49,884 nucleotides of DNA from Chlamydomonas sphaeroides (lineage: Eukaryota; Chlorophyta; Chlorophyceae; Chlamydomonadales; Chlamydomonadaceae). The notes below the pieces were generated by a model. That model was given only the letters and a program-made list of their open reading frames with translations, did not search any database and had not been told where the DNA came from. Positions within the stretch are counted from its first letter, which is position 1, and each line of letters begins with the position of its first letter. The stretch covers positions 1-49,884 of the forward strand of contig BDDC01000545.1 of NCBI GenBank assembly GCA_001662425.1, written 5' to 3'. Position numbers and translations under genes: made by a program. Of this stretch, positions 1 to 12,800 are shown in pieces.

Positions 1-55
1 CCACCAGAGCTGCCACCCCATTTACCGGCCCAACGAGTGTTGCCCGGTGCCTCAC

Positions 56-359
56 CCGGGGGGCAGGGAATGTACGCGGCCACAGAGGCGGGGCCGCCCC
101 ACGCCAGCGCCTGCTGTGCGAAGCGCGGCCAGCGGTCCAGGCTGACTTGGGTCACCAGCTCAATGTCCAGGGGTGGAGAGCCAGCAGCATGGGAGGACGG
201 GGCGCTGGAGGCTGCTCGGGGTGTGGCGCGAGTTGCGCGGCAGGTGGGGCCGGGACGCAGCAGCAAGGTGGTGGTGGCGAGGTGCCGAGGGGCTGGGCAT
301 GGCGAGGTCGGGCCGCAGCTCGCGGTCGAGCCTTGTCGCGATAGCAAGCTGCGAGGCAT
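56..359 (-). CDS. LARGE-like glycosyltransferase, 5' exon only (cut by window edge)
   Basis: One open exon runs leftward from an ATG at 359 to a GTGAGG donor right after position 56, and the rest of the gene lies outside the window. Its last 40 or so residues, containing LDIELVTQVSLDRW and then GGPASVAAYI, fit the start of the glycosyltransferase domain of LARGE-type enzymes (Pfam Glyco_transf_49), where a beta strand plus 'QLS-DR' and 'W-GP-S-A-Y' is the usual opening. In animals that family builds xylose-glucuronate polymers in the Golgi; the algal substrate is unknown. The first 60 residues are low in complexity and show no clear membrane anchor. The frame stays open upstream of the ATG to a TTTTCCTGCAG acceptor at about 396-406, so this may be an internal exon with the anchor encoded further right. 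The family call rests on a short stretch. Confidence 0.6.
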
Positions 360-1439
360 GGGGGCGTGCTTACTAAAATGCGCGGTCCGGTCAAGCTGCA
401 GGAAAACAAGTAGCGACGTTCATCGCGGCACGATGGATGGGTCGTCTTGATGCGATGTGTTTGTTCGACAATGAGCAAGCTGCAGTGCAAAGTGAGCTGG
501 TATGTGCGTTGAATCCGCGGAACGGGAGCATCGAACAGTCCCGAGCATGGGCAGGCCCTGGCAGGCAAACCTTGGGAACATGTGCGGCGTTCCCCTGGCG
601 TCTCTGACCTTCCCCACGCCTCTCCGCTACATAATAGCGCAACCCAAGGAGCCCCCCGAAGCACCTTCCGATGGTGTCTCACAGTGCCTAGCAAAGGACG
701 CACGCAGGCTTCTGACCCACAGCTCAGATCACCCCAACCGCCTCCGTACTAGTGTGCAGATCGGACTTCTTCACGCGTCCGCCGCACTCGAACTCCCTAC
801 ATATCTGCACTACATCGTCTCACGGCTGGCGGCCTCGACACCACCAGCAAGAAAGCAGGAGGCCGACGCGATACCCTTACTATTCTATGGTACGTGTCGG
901 GCAACACAGACCTACTCCCTCACTGCCTTGCAACCACTTTGCTCTGGCCCCTCCCGCGCTCTGGTGTTCGTTCCCAGCGTCACTCCGCTCCTCACGCAAC
1001 CATGCAGATGCGGACCGCACTTTCCTCCACACATGCCAACAGCCCACAGCCATACGATGTAATAGCCCGCACCACACACCCTGCTCCCGCATACTGCTCA
1101 TGCCTGACCACGCGCCTGTCAGCCCCGCCCCAGTGCTGACGTCCGTGGGGAGTGGGCCCACCCTGCCCTGCAACGGCCGTGCAGTGCCCCTCTGCCACAT
1201 CCACTCGCGTGAGCGCCGGATACCGTTCTGCCTTCGCGTACTTTCGCTTTCTTTGATCCACAGCTGCCCCGGCTGCCTACTGCGCCTGCAACCTGCAACC
1301 AGTCAATCCCGCTGCCCTGTCTTCCGCCTGGACCCGTGCAATCACGCCCTTCGCTCGCCCGTCGCCCCAACCGCCATGCTGCCCCGCACCGCAGCGCCCC
1401 CACGCCCCTAGCGATCTTCGGCGCCCCCTACCCCTACTC
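360..1439. other. Intergenic stretch, no gene seen
   Basis: This lies between the 5' end of the LARGE-like gene and the 3' end of the dihydrouridine synthase gene, both on the minus strand. The open frames here have no family resemblance. It probably holds the 3' UTR of the synthase and the promoter, and possibly a leading exon, of the glycosyltransferase. No TGTAA signal was found on the minus strand just after the synthase stop. Confidence 0.5.
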
Positions 1440-3586
1440 CTACCCCTCGCACGCATCGTCCGTCAGCGCCGCCTCGGCCCCTGCGCCGCCGCCCCGCTCC
1501 TCCTCCAGCCAGCCGTCCGGCAAACCCATGCGCTGGCGCTGGGGCGGCCCGCCGCCCTTGAGCCGCGCGGCGCGGAAGGCGGAGGCGGGGAAGGGCTCTG
1601 CGCGGTCGTACAGCGAGCCGTCCTGCGCCGCCTCCCGCCAGGCGCCCAGGCTGGTGGCGGCCATGAGGCGGGACCGCAGGGGCGCCGCGGTGGTGAAGCC
1701 GGTGAGGTAGAGGGCCACCATCTTGCGGAAGCGCAGCAGCGAGTCACTGGGCAGGGCCGGGGGAGAAGATGGGCTAGAAGACACGGAAGGTGGCGAGGCA
1801 GGAGCGAGTGGGCCCACCCATCGACACGCTTCCCCCTCCTGCCCGTCTCCCTGCCCTCCCCCCAAGGTCCCGTGCCGCACCTCTCCCGCTCGTAGCCGCG
1901 GTACCAGGCCGCCTCCGCCTCCAGCTGCGCCAGCGCAGTAGCCACCACCTGGCCCAGGGAGGGAGGCGCGGGAGGGGGCAGGCCACACAGCGCCGCCGCC
2001 ACCTCGCCGAACACCCAGGGCCGGCCCAGCGCGGCGCGGCCCACCATGACGCCTGGTGCAGCGGGTGGCCGCGGAGCAGGGCGGCAGGGGAAGGGGGAGC
2101 AGGTGGGGAGGCGCGTTGGACAGGCGGAGCGGGCCACACCCGCCGCTGCATTGGCCGTTGCCCAGCAGCGGCAGCCCGCGCCAGGCACCCGCTCCCCCAC
2201 CCAGAGGAGCCGCTCCCGCCCGCCCACCCGCGCATCCGGTCTGCTGCATCAGCGCCACCGCGTCGCCGCCCTCGAGCACGTCGCCGTTGCCGATAACCGG
2301 GATGCGCACCTGGGGGCGGAGGGGGGAAGGAGGAGGAAAGGTGGAGGAGGGAGGCACAGGGGGCGAGGCGGGGCGGAGGCGTTGGCTGGCATAATGGGGT
2401 GTCCTCCTTGCGCCCCTGGGTGCGTAGCCGCTGTGGGAGCCGCCCCTCCTCCCGCCGGCCGCCCTTTCTGGCCCCCTCACCGCCGCCACCAGGTCGCGCA
2501 CCGCCGACCAGTCCACGGGCGGCGAGTAGCCCTGGTCGGCGGTTCGCGCGTGCAGCGTGAGCGCGGCCGCGCCCTCGGCCTCGGCGATGCGGCCGGCCTG
2601 GGGGTGGGAGGGGGCGATGGGGTGGTCATGGGGGCGGCCAGGTGCAGGCGGAAGCGCCGGGTCGGGGAGTGGGGGCTGGCAGTGGGGAGCCCGTGTTGTA
2701 GGGAACGGGACTACCTTGCCCAGCCCGCAGCCTGCCCCCTCCCAAAAGCACGCCTGCTTTCCCGCCAGCACGCGGCACCCCAGCCCCACCTGTATGTGGG
2801 TGGTCAGCTGCTGCGTCAGCCCCACCCGCAACTTGACAGTGATTGGCACCTGCCCGCCCGCGCCCGCCACGGCGGCAGCCACTAGCCTGAGGACACGGCA
2901 TCGCCCGCAGCCGCGGATCAGACCGTGGGCACCGACAGCCTCGCAGCCGCAGGCCAGCCCTTCACAGCCCCCACAGCTGTCAGCCAGCACCCCGCACGGC
3001 CCGCACCTGCCGAACAGGCGCGGCCGCAGCGGCAGCGCTGAGCCGCCCCCCCTCACGGTGATCTTGCGCACGGGGCAGCCGAAGTTGAGGTCAACGTGGG
3101 CCACGCCCTCCTCGCCCACCAGCCGGCGCACCGCCTTGGGGGCCGGGGCAGGGAAAGGGAGGGAGGGCAGCAGGGCAGGGAGACTCGGTGTGGCGGGAAT
3201 GAGAGGGCAGCATCCGGAGCCCGGGCGCCACGGACCGTCTAGCTCAGCCCTTCCTCGCCGGCCCCCACCTCGGCCAGCTGCTCCGGCACCACGCCGTACA
3301 GCTGCACGCTCCTCAACCGCTCCTCGAGGTGCCAGGACGCCAGCTTGAGCGAACGGGCGTTGCGCTGCAGCAGCGTGGAGGCTATGACCATCTCGGACAC
3401 GGCCATGGCAGCGCCGTGGCGGACCGCGAGGCGGCGGTAGGGGCTAGAGGAGATGCCGGCCATTGGGGCGGACAGCAGCGGGGGCCAGAGGGACAGCGAG
3501 GGGCCCAGGACCAGGGGCTGGGGCTGGAACGCTGGTGTTTGGGGCGCAGAGGCGGGGAGGGCTGGGGTGATGTTCGGCGTGGCCAT
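1440..3586 (-). CDS. tRNA-dihydrouridine synthase
   Basis: FMN-dependent enzyme that reduces uridine to dihydrouridine in tRNA (Pfam Dus). Seven exons join in phase: 3586-3269, 3134-3007, 2886-2790, 2597-2481, 2309-2228, 2052-1881 and 1746-1440, giving 406 residues. The barrel motifs come in order: LLSAPMAGISSSPYRRLAV with VSEM near residues 40-60; VDLNFGCPVRKIT with the catalytic Cys, followed by GGGSAL; VPITVKLRVGL; LTLHARTADQGYSPPVDW; IPVIGNGDV; and GVMVGRAALGRPWVF. The helical end (LRFRKMVALYLTGF) is also present. 'NFGCP..K' plus 'GRAALG.PW' resembles the bacterial DusB type. The start at 3586 gives a short low-complexity leader that could be organellar, which is unproven. A tempting donor at 3056 (GTGAGG) must be read through, because it encodes the Val-Arg before the GGGSAL motif. 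Confidence 0.92.
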
Positions 3587-3986
3587 GGGTGTATGTGGCG
3601 TGGTCGTCACGGCGGTTTGTAGCGGTTGTGCCGCGAGGCGGCTCCGTAGAAGGTCTCTATATGCATCGTGGTGACGCAATTGAGCTGTGATTGGTCGCTG
3701 TCGCCGCGCATTTGAAGCGGCGCCATGCATGCGGCCGCCCGCGGTGGGCGTCACCGCGTCTCTTGTGGTGTGGCTGTATCTGTACTTGTGTTGCAGCGTT
3801 CTCAAGTGCTGTGGCGTGCAGTTCGAGTTGAATGCGCCATAAGTGGCGGACAGAAGTCACGGTCCATGCGCAATTTAGCCACTACCAAGCATCCAGCGGA
3901 CTGCAGACATATATACAACAGAATTCGCCTATTTTCGCAGGCAAAGCACGACTTGTCCGCCGGAGGCATCCATCCAACCGGGCGCC
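3587..3986. promoter_or_regulatory. Divergent intergenic region with TATA-like site
   Basis: These 400 nt separate the divergent start codons of the dihydrouridine synthase (minus) and the methyltransferase (plus), so they must hold both promoters. A catatatac element at 3908-3916 lies about 75 nt before the methyltransferase ATG and is the only obvious TATA-like site. No coding exon is seen. Confidence 0.5.
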
Positions 3987-6433
3987 ATGCGCTCTGCAGC
4001 GCAGAAGCAGCACCGTGGCGCGCTGCAAGAGCCGCCAGTAAACTGCATGCCCGCCTGCACCTCAGGACGGCGGCACCCAGCACCCGCGTCCGCCTGGCCC
4101 AGGGCGGCCTGGCCTGCCCCTGCGCCGGCGGGGCCCGCCCGCACGCTGCCCGCCGCCCACCACCGCCCGCGCCTGGCGCTCTCCCGCGCCGCCTCCGAGG
4201 CCGCGCCCTCCCACACCTCCGCTGCGCCCCTCTCCGCCGCTCTCCTCGTCAGCCGCCGCATCGCGGCAGCCCGCGCCGCCGAGTCTCGCCGGCCCGGGCC
4301 GCTGGGCTCCCCCGAGGGGCCGCTCTTTGTGGACCCCTACGCGGCGCTGCTGGCCGCCTGGCCCCAGGCCCCGTCCGAGGCCAGCCCAGGCCCTGGTTCG
4401 GGCTCAGCTGCGGGTCAGGACGTCTCGCGTGAGGCGGGCGCGGATGTGGTGGCGACCGCCTACCTGGACGAGCTGCTGATGCGGGCCACGGAGGTGGGTG
4501 CCAGGGGACGGGGGCCAGGGGAAGGGGGCCAGAGGGGGCGCTGACAGGTTGGGGCCAGGGGTGGGGCCAGGGGTGGGAGGCTGAGGCCGGGGTCCGTACC
4601 TGGGGGTCCTACCTGGGGCCTGAGCGACTGGTGCTGGCCACCTGGGGTGGCAGGTAGGGGGACCGTGTGAAAGGCCTGGCTGGCCTGGTTAGGTGGTGGC
4701 TGTGGTTGGCGTGCCCGTAGGTGGATGCTGCTGCTGCTCACAGCGTAGTACGTGTGAACACATGTGGGGCGCGTTCATGGCGCCCGGCGGCCCCTTGGCC
4801 CCACCACCGCCCTGCCCGCTCCCTCCCCCTGGCGGCCGCCAGGTTGCGGCCGTCAACCGCATCACGCAGGGCGACTACCGCCAGGTGGGGTCTACGAGGG
4901 CTGGGCCGACGGCAGCGCCTGGGGCAAAGGGGAGCCGCATGGCGGGAAACACGGAGAGCAGGCTGCAGCGACGCCCGGGGCAGGTCCTTGTGCTGCCCCG
5001 TGGCTCCTCCTTACGCTGCCTCTCCTCCCGCGCCCCTGCTGCCGGCCCTGGCCTCACCACCCGCCCTCAGGTGGTGCTGCTGGGCGACGCCTTCGACACG
5101 CGGCCCCTGCGGCTGCCCTGGCCCCCCGGCACCGCGCTGTACCTGGTGGCCCCCCCCGAGGCACACGCGGCCGCGGAGGCGGCACTGGCCTCGCCGCCAG
5201 CACGCGCCGTGGCGGAGGCGGCGGAGGCGGCGGCGGCGGCGGGGCCGGCGGCGGGGCCCGCGGCGGCGGCGGCGGCGGGTCCAGGGCCGGGCGAGGCTCT
5301 CTCGACCAGCGGAAGGGGTGCAGCGGGGGCCGCGGCGGCGGGCCGGGGGCGCGGGCCAGTGCGGCGGCCTGCGGGCCCCCGGCCTCCCCCGGGCTGCCTG
5401 CTGCGGCGGGTGCCCCTCGACCTCAAGGTGGGCCAATGGGGAGGCGCGGTGTGAGGGTGTCATGGCGGCGGGTTCAGGTCGCGGCACGACGGCGTGGGCG
5501 CTGGCCGTTCGGCTGCGAGCACGCTGCCCGGGTCTGCCCAGGCTGCCCACAGCGCGCTCCCGCCCTGCCCCTCACGCGCCGCGCCCCTCCCGCAGTCGGG
5601 CGGCGAGGGCCTGGGGGACGCGCTGCAGGCCGCCGGCTTCCGGCCCGACCGCCTCAGCGTGTGGGCGGTGCAGGGGCTGGCGGGGCAGCCGGGTATCAGC
5701 CAGGAGGTGAGGGGCTGGCGGAGGGGGCCTGGGCAGGGTGGGGCAGGCCGGGCGCTTGGGCTCAGGCGGGGCTAGTCAGGCCTGCATCGCGGCCGCCTCC
5801 TGCCCACGCCACACCCCTGCTCCCCTCCTGCCTCCCCCGCCCCTCCCCCCTCAGTCCCTGTCGTGCCTGCTGTCCGAGGCCGCCTGCTGCGCAGCCTACG
5901 CCTCGCTGCTGCTGGGAGAGCTGCCGGCGCTGGGCGGGCGGGGCTGGGCCGACAACTGCGTGGCGGGGGCGGGGCTGCTGGGGGCGCCGCTGGGTGAGGG
6001 GAAGGGGGAGGGGCGGGGAGGGCGGGGGAGGGCGGGGGAGGGTGTGGGAGGGCGTGGGAGCTGGGGAGGCGACACATGGGCCACCCGACAATGGCTGCGT
6101 GTGGCTCTGCGATCCTACGGTCTGGCAGCGTGCTTTGCCCGATGCCTGCCTCGCCAGCAACCCACCACGTCACAGCCGCCCGCCCCCCTCCCCGCAGCCT
6201 TTGGTACGCCCGACACCAGCTACGGCCGCTGGCGGGCCGAGTGGGGCCGACCCACGCCGCCGGGGGCCAAGCAGGGCGGGGGCCAGGAGGGGGGTGACGC
6301 GGACGAGATGCCGCAGCGGTGGCTGTTTGCGTCGCAGCAGATCCGGTTGAGCGGCGCGCAGGCGGACGTCTGGGCGGAGCACAGCGCGGCGGCGGAGGAT
6401 GCGGACGAGGACTTCTTCGGCAACTTCAGCTGA
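3987..6433 (+). CDS. SAM-dependent methyltransferase, leucine carboxyl methyltransferase family
   Basis: Six exons join in phase: 3987-4493, 4843-4884, 5071-5427, 5596-5706, 5855-5993 and 6198-6433, giving 463 residues. The core fits the LCM family (Pfam LCM, which includes PPM1/LCMT and bacterial SAM methyltransferases). PEGPLFVDPYAALLAAW near residue 110 matches the family's 'DPYA' box, and QVVLLGDAFDTRPLRLPW is the SAM-binding strand-loop with 'DTR'. The first 90 residues are rich in Arg, Ala and Ser and poor in acidic residues, as in a chloroplast transit peptide. Between the SAM motif and exon 4 lies an insert of about 80 residues, almost all Ala, Gly, Pro and Arg. The acceptor, a protein carboxyl group or a small molecule, cannot be told. 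The protein ends in an acidic DADEDFFGNFS. Confidence 0.8.
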
Positions 6434-6850
6434 AGGCGGGGCGAGGAGGGAGGGAGCAGGGAGGTGCAGGAGCGAGGGGTGGAAGCAGAGGAGGGCGAGA
6501 GGCGATGACAGGGTGACGGGGAGGGAAGAGGTGCATGGAGAAGGAGGCTCGGGCTGGCCGGGCTGTGGCTGAGAGCCAGCTTTAGGTGTGCACCGTACGG
6601 GGCTAAGCAGTGAGCAGGGTTGACGTGCGAGCGGCGCAGTGTAAGCATCGTCAGCCCCACGGCTTAGGATGTCAGCCGCAACCTGGAGGCAAGAGCTCAG
6701 ACGCCGGTGTGGTTGGGGCTGGGCGGTACGGCAGCATCCGTACAGTGGGCACAGCGCGTCCGACCAACTGCGAGAGTCACGCCGCCCGCTGCTGCTCCTC
6801 ACACGTAGCCACACCCGCTCTGCGGCCGAACCCAACACCGAGTCGCAACC
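6434..6850. other. Intergenic region between tandem plus-strand genes
   Basis: It holds the 3' UTR of the methyltransferase, including a TGTAA polyadenylation signal at 6640-6644, and the promoter of STT3. No coding exon is seen, and no clear TATA box. Confidence 0.5.
6640..6644 (+). other. TGTAA polyadenylation signal (methyltransferase)
   Basis: TGTAA, the usual green-algal polyadenylation signal, lies 207 nt after the stop codon of the methyltransferase gene. Confidence 0.55.
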
Positions 6851-9800
6851 ATGCGGCTCTTCGCGACGCTGGGCGAGGCGACACGATACCTCGCCCTCAC
6901 CGGTATCTGCATCCTTGCTTTCAGCATCCGCCTCTTCTCGGTCGTGAAGTATGAGTCCGTCATTCACGAGTTCGACCCCTACTTCAACTATCGGGTGCGC
7001 CATCAAGGCCGGCCTGCGCGACCGCGCAAGCGGGACGCCTGCCAAAAGCACAGAAGCAGGCGTTGTGTGATACAGAAGCTTCAACAAGTTGAAAACTCAG
7101 TACGCGATGCCCGCGACGATGATCTGGAGGGCACCCGTGTCCGCGCCGGCACGAAAGCGCAGCAGTGGGGAAATCAACTGGCACTATTCAAGCTGCCAGC
7201 TTGTATTCACCGGCACGATCAGCTGGGGTTATGCTGTTCCCGGCTCCCGGCTGGCTACGCCCACGCGCCCCCGGACATGCTGTGTGGGCCCGCTGTTTGG
7301 ACAAGCGGTGTCCCCCTGAATCTTGCACGAGCCAGACCTGCGGTGCACGCGATACTTCAGCTGACGCTACTGGGGTCCGGGACAGTTGTCTGCCGCTAGC
7401 CGTCTCGGCCATACTGCCCACCTCACATGCCGACCGCACCATGCGCAACATCCCGCAGGTCACCCAGTTCCTCACCACCAAGGGCTTTTATGAAATGTGG
7501 AACTGGTTCGATGACCGCACCTGGTACCCGCTGGGCCGTGTGGTCGGAGGCACGGTCTACCCCGTGAGTCGCGCCGGCCCCGGGGCCAGCGGCCTCGAAA
7601 GCGGGCACGCTGCAGCAGCGCCGCGCCTGCTGCCCACCGGGCCGGACCGCAACAGCTCGCCAGGGGAGGCCTCTTGCGCACGGCGCCATGGAGGCTCTGC
7701 CCACCGTGCGGGCCTGCTGTCTGACGGGTCCCTTGCTGCCCGCGCTCTCCCCTCCCCTCTCGCCCCACCCTTCCCCGCTCGCAGGGCCTCATCTTCACGG
7801 CGGGCAGCATGTACAAGATCCTGGTGAGCCCACCGGGCAGGCATGGGACCGCAGGGCGGGGCCTTCTCCGTGCAGCCGTGCCATGCGGTGCCCGGCGTGG
7901 CGCCAGGCCCAGGGCCCTCGCTGCCGCTGGGGGCGGGGTGGACCCGCTGGGGGGCTGCACTCCTGTTGCCGTGTCTCCGTGGCATGACGGGCGTGGCTCC
8001 CAGGGCCTGGGCAGGGCTGGTACAGCCAAGGAGTTATTACAGCAGCCCGGCAGCAGCTGCGGCGGCAAGGCCCATGGCGGCCGGCAGGGCTGCGCTCCGC
8101 AACACCGCTTACCCTGCGCTCGTCCCTGCCCTTCCCCCGCTTCCCCTCCGCAGCACTTCTTCAACATACCCATCCACGTGCAGGAGGTGCGACGGCCGCT
8201 TGTCGAGGGGGAGGCCAACATGGGCAGGGGTGTTGCCTTGCAGGTGGCAGGCGGCGCACCTGTGCAGAGGGGGTGGCGGGGAGGACGCAGGCACGGCCAC
8301 CGCTGGATGCCACGGGGCGCCCGGTGCACGACCAGCGCCGGGTCACCGGCAGCGACCTGCGCGGAACAGGGGTGGAGCTACTGCCGAGTAGCTATGGCCC
8401 GAGGTCAGCGCCACTGGGTGTCCCCCGCGGGCCGCACCCAGACTCCGTGACCTGGAGCCACCTCCTGCCGCGGCCCCTCCTCCTCCCCACCCAGGTGTGC
8501 GTCTTCACGGCGCCACTGTTCTCCGCCTTCTGCGCGCTGGCGTGCTACGGCCTGGTGACGCAGGTGGGGCCGGGGGCCGGGGGCCACGAGGGGCTGGCCA
8601 CGCCCGTCAAGGCACGCGCTGGGCTAGGCTCCGGCACTGCAGCACGCCTCCACGCTCGTCCCCCTCCCCCCTCACCTCCCATCCCCTTCCTCCGCCTCCC
8701 CTCATCCCGCTCAGTGCCGCTCCCGCGGCGCGGGCCTGCTGGCCGCCTTCTTCGTGGCGGTGGTGCCCTCGTACATCTCGCGCTCCGTGGCGGGCTCGTT
8801 CGACAACGAGGGCGTCGCCATCTTTGCGCTGGTCAACACCTTCTACTGGTTCATCAAGGTGCGGGGGGGGGCCTGGGGGAACGGGCAGGGGCGTCGGCAC
8901 GGTTGGGCAGGGGCGTCGGCACGGTTGGGCAGGGGCGCTGGCCGGACTCTTGGCCGGAGGCCGGGCCTCCACTTGATGCAGATGTCTCTTCATCCCCTGG
9001 CCCCTCTGCCCCCTCGCCATGCCAGACCGTTAACACCGGCAGCGTGACCGACACTGTCATCTCCGTGCTGTCGTACGGCTACATGGTGCTGTCGTGGGGC
9101 GGCTACTCGTTCATCATCAACCTGCTGCCGCTCTACTGCTTGGCCTGCATCTTCTTCGGCCGCCTCAACGGTGGGCGGACGGGGCTGGAGGGAAGGGGCG
9201 GAACGGATGGCGGGAGGCCCCATTCGCCCCCCGCCACCCCGACGCCCATCCTCAGGGAGAAGCGGAGCACCTGCGCAGGGCCTTTCACATGTCTTCACCA
9301 TACTCTGTTCAGCACCTTACCGTACATTCCCCCTTACCCTCCCCAGGCCGCCTCTACGTGGCCTTTGCGCCGCTGGTGGCGGTGGGCACCGCCATGTCGT
9401 GCTCCATCCCCGTGGTGGGCTTCAACGCGGTGCTCATGAGCGAGCACTTTGGCGCCTTCTTCGCCTTCATCGTGCTGCACGTGGCGCTGCTGGTGGCCTA
9501 CGTGAGGCGCATGCTGTCCAGCAAGTGAGGCCGCAGGGCTGGGACCTGGGAGGGCAGGGGAGGAGGTGGGGGATGGGGAAAAGGAGGGGAGAGAAGGGGA
9601 TGGGAGGGGAAATGGGGAAAGAGGAGGGGAAAGGGGGGCGCCCACAGCGGAAACCTCTTGCAGGGTGTTGGGCGCGGGTCCGGCCGGCAGCAGGGGGCGC
9701 GTTGGTGATACCTCTGGGTGGAGACGGCGCAGAGGCCAGCCAGCTGGCACTTCCGAATGCCGGCAGCCAGCTGACGGGGAGGTGCGCCGTCGAGGCCCCG

Positions 9801-12800
9801 GCCCTTTGGCGGCCAGCGTGGGGGTGGTGGTGTGTCCGGGGTTGGCCTGGTCGGAGCGCCGCGCCATGTGCCCATACTGCAGAAGGCCGCGGCCTCTCGC
9901 GGCCTGCAGCACCGCTGCGGGGCCGGCAGTGGGCACACGCCCTGGCACCCAGCAGCCCGCAACAGCAGCGGTGGTCGAGTCCGCCCTGACGGCAGGGTAA
10001 CGCAGACTGCAGACCAGCGGCCTGGAGCCCATGCATGCCTGGCCACCCTGCAGCCCGCCTCCCTGCCCCACCACCCCACCCTTAACCCCCCTCCCGCCTC
10101 ACCTGCCTCCCTCCCCCAGGCACTTCCTCATCCTGGCCTCTGCCGTCATCACCGCGGCCCTGGCCATCGGCGCGCTGATGGCGTCCATGGTGGCGGCCTA
10201 CGTGGCCAAGAGCCCCACCCTGGGCTGGACGGGTAGGGGCTATTAGGGAGACTCCCCGGGGGCCGGGAGAGAGGCGGCGAAGGGCGGCCAGGTCGGAACG
10301 CGAAGCAGGGGGTGGGGATGGGTGAGGCCGACAGCGCACGCAAGCACGCTACGATGTTCCCGCCTGTCACCGTGTCCCCGCCCTTGACATTGCAACCCCT
10401 CCCTCCCCTCCCCCCCCAGGCCGCTCCATGACGCTGCTGGACCCCACCTACGCCTCGCGCTTCGTGCCCATCATCGCCTCCGTGTCGGAGCACCAGCCGC
10501 CGCAGTGGAACTCCTACATCATGGACCTGCACATCCTGGTCATGCTGGCGCCGGCGGGTGGGGGCGGGAGGAAGGGGAGGGGAAGGGAAGGCTGGGGACA
10601 GGAGCGGGAGGGGGAGGGTGGCAGGAGGATGAGGGCGCTGGGAGCTTCCGGCACCCACCTGCCAGCTCGTTCTCACCCCCTCGGCCATATCCGCCCCAGG
10701 CATCCTGGCCTGCTTCAGCCGCCTCACCGACGCCTCGCTGTTCCTGGTCATGTACGGCCTCACTGCCGTCTACTTCTCGGGCGTCATGGTGGGTTTGGGA
10801 AGGGGCTGGTGCGGGCGGCAGGCGCGGCGGCGAAGCGGCCACGATGCTGGGGGGCGGGCACCGCAAGGAGCGCATGGGTGCGGCATTTTGCTGTGCGCCG
10901 TGTTGTCCGTATGCCTGTCTCACAATTTCGCCGCCCTGCCCTGCTCTCCCGCCTCCCCCGCCCTCCTGCCCCCGCCCCCACCAGATCCGTCTGATGCTGG
11001 TGCTGGCGCCCTCGGTGTGCTGCCTGGCGGCGGTGGCGCTGTCGGACCTGCTCTACGTGCTGTGTGGCTCGCTGCGGTGGGAGCGGCACGGGGTTGATGG
11101 GGCGCAGGGGTTGGTGGGGGCCCAGGGGCTGGTGAGGCGCAGCGAAGGGCGGTTGTCCTGTCCTGGTTTTGGTGGGAGCGCCGGGGTGCGGGTTAGGGGC
11201 AAGCGCAGAGGAGGTGCGCGGCGGAGGCTTGGGAGACTTGATGGCTGGGCCTTTCCGCCGTCTCACTCTCCGCTTGGCTCCGCTTCCTCCCCTCCACAGC
11301 GCCAACCCGCTGCCCCGGCTGTTCCCCGCCGCCATCGACACCTCCGCCGCGGGCACCAAGGAGGACGAGGGCGAGGCCGCGGCCGACGCCACGCCCTCCA
11401 AGAAGAAGTGAGCGCCCCTTGGGCAGGGGCCGGGGGACGGTGCAAAGAGCTCGCCCAAGGGCAGTTGCCGGCGCCTGCCACCTCACCGCCTGCCGGCCCG
11501 CCTCACCAACTGCCTTGGCCCCCGGCCCCCCCAACCAGGCCCAAGTCGCGGCCGCCCACCAAGGCGGCGGCCGCCTCCACGCCGCTGCATGCGCTGCCCT
11601 GGGTGGTGTCCGTGGGGCTGCTGGGCCTGGTGCTGTCCCTGCTGGGGCTCTACACGGTGCACTGCATCCACGCCAGCGCGGACATGTACTCCTCGCCCTC
11701 CATCGTGCTGCAGTCGCCTCGACAGTGAGCGGCGCTGGGGGCCAAGGGGCGGAGGCGAGGAGGGCGGCTGGCATTGAGGGCAGCCGCGGCATAAGATGGC
11801 GGGGGGAGGGCGGCGCAGGGGCGGCGCGACAGCACGACTCCGAATCTCGTGATCCCTATCTATCACCCCTGTCCTTGACACCTGTCGCTTCGGCCCCCTC
11901 TGCCTGGCTATAGGGACGGCGGCATGTATGTGTTTGACGACTTCCGCGAGGCCTACGCCTGGCTGAGGCACAACACCCACCCCGACGCCAAGGTGCGCGG
12001 CACACCAGCATGGAGGCCACCCCGGCCGGGCCAGAACGCTCCGCGCCCCAGCCCGCGCGCCTCCCTTGCGGTTGCGCTGACCCCTGCCCCTACCCTTCAC
12101 ATTTGGGCACGCGTACCTTGGGTATACACTCTGCACATATCCCTTCCCCCTGTCTCTCTCCCCTTCCCGTGTTCCCCCTCCCCAGGTTGCCTCGTGGTGG
12201 GACTACGGCTACCAGACCACGGCAATGGCCAACCGCACCGTTATCGTAGACAACAACACCTGGAACACCAGCCACATCGCCACCGTGGGGCGGGCCATGA
12301 GCAGCAGCGAGGCCAAGGTGCGGAGGGGGTCGGAGGGCCGAGGGGGCCGCGGCGGGACTGCAAGGGGCGTCCCTAGCCTTTGCCCACCCCTGCAAACCCT
12401 GGCGCCCCCACCGCACCCCAGGCCTGGCACATCTACCGCTCCCTGGACGTGGAGTATGTGTTTGTGGTGTTTGGCGGCCTGGTGGGCTACCCCTCCGACG
12501 ACATCAACAAGTTCCTGTGGATGGTGCGCATCGGAGGCGGCGTGTACCCGGGTGAGCGGGCGGAGCGGGGGAAGGGACGGCGGGAAAGGGGCTGCGTGCA
12601 CGGGTTAGCATCCGCGAGGGTTGGGGGCTGTTGGGGGCTAGGGAGGGAAGCTGCCTGCCTGCTGCGCCTTCGCCTTTTCGCCTCGCCTCACCTCACCCTA
12701 CCTCCCCTCACCGCCCCTCCCCTCCGCCTGCAGAGATTAAGGAGAAGGACTACCTGACCCCCGACGGCGACTACCGGGTGGACTCCCACGGCGCCAAAAC

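Noticed and set aside
152..703. 183-codon minus-strand open frame
   Set aside because: It overlaps the LARGE-like exon in another frame, has no family resemblance and is explained by GC-rich sequence lacking stops.
3051..3057. GTGAGG donor after the GCP motif of the dihydrouridine synthase
   Set aside because: Using it removes the GGGSAL motif that the family has at this point. Reading through to the donor at 3006 keeps the motif and the phase.
4764..6350. 528-codon plus-strand open frame
   Set aside because: It runs through several introns of the methyltransferase in a shifted frame; the composition is Arg/Gly/Pro noise.
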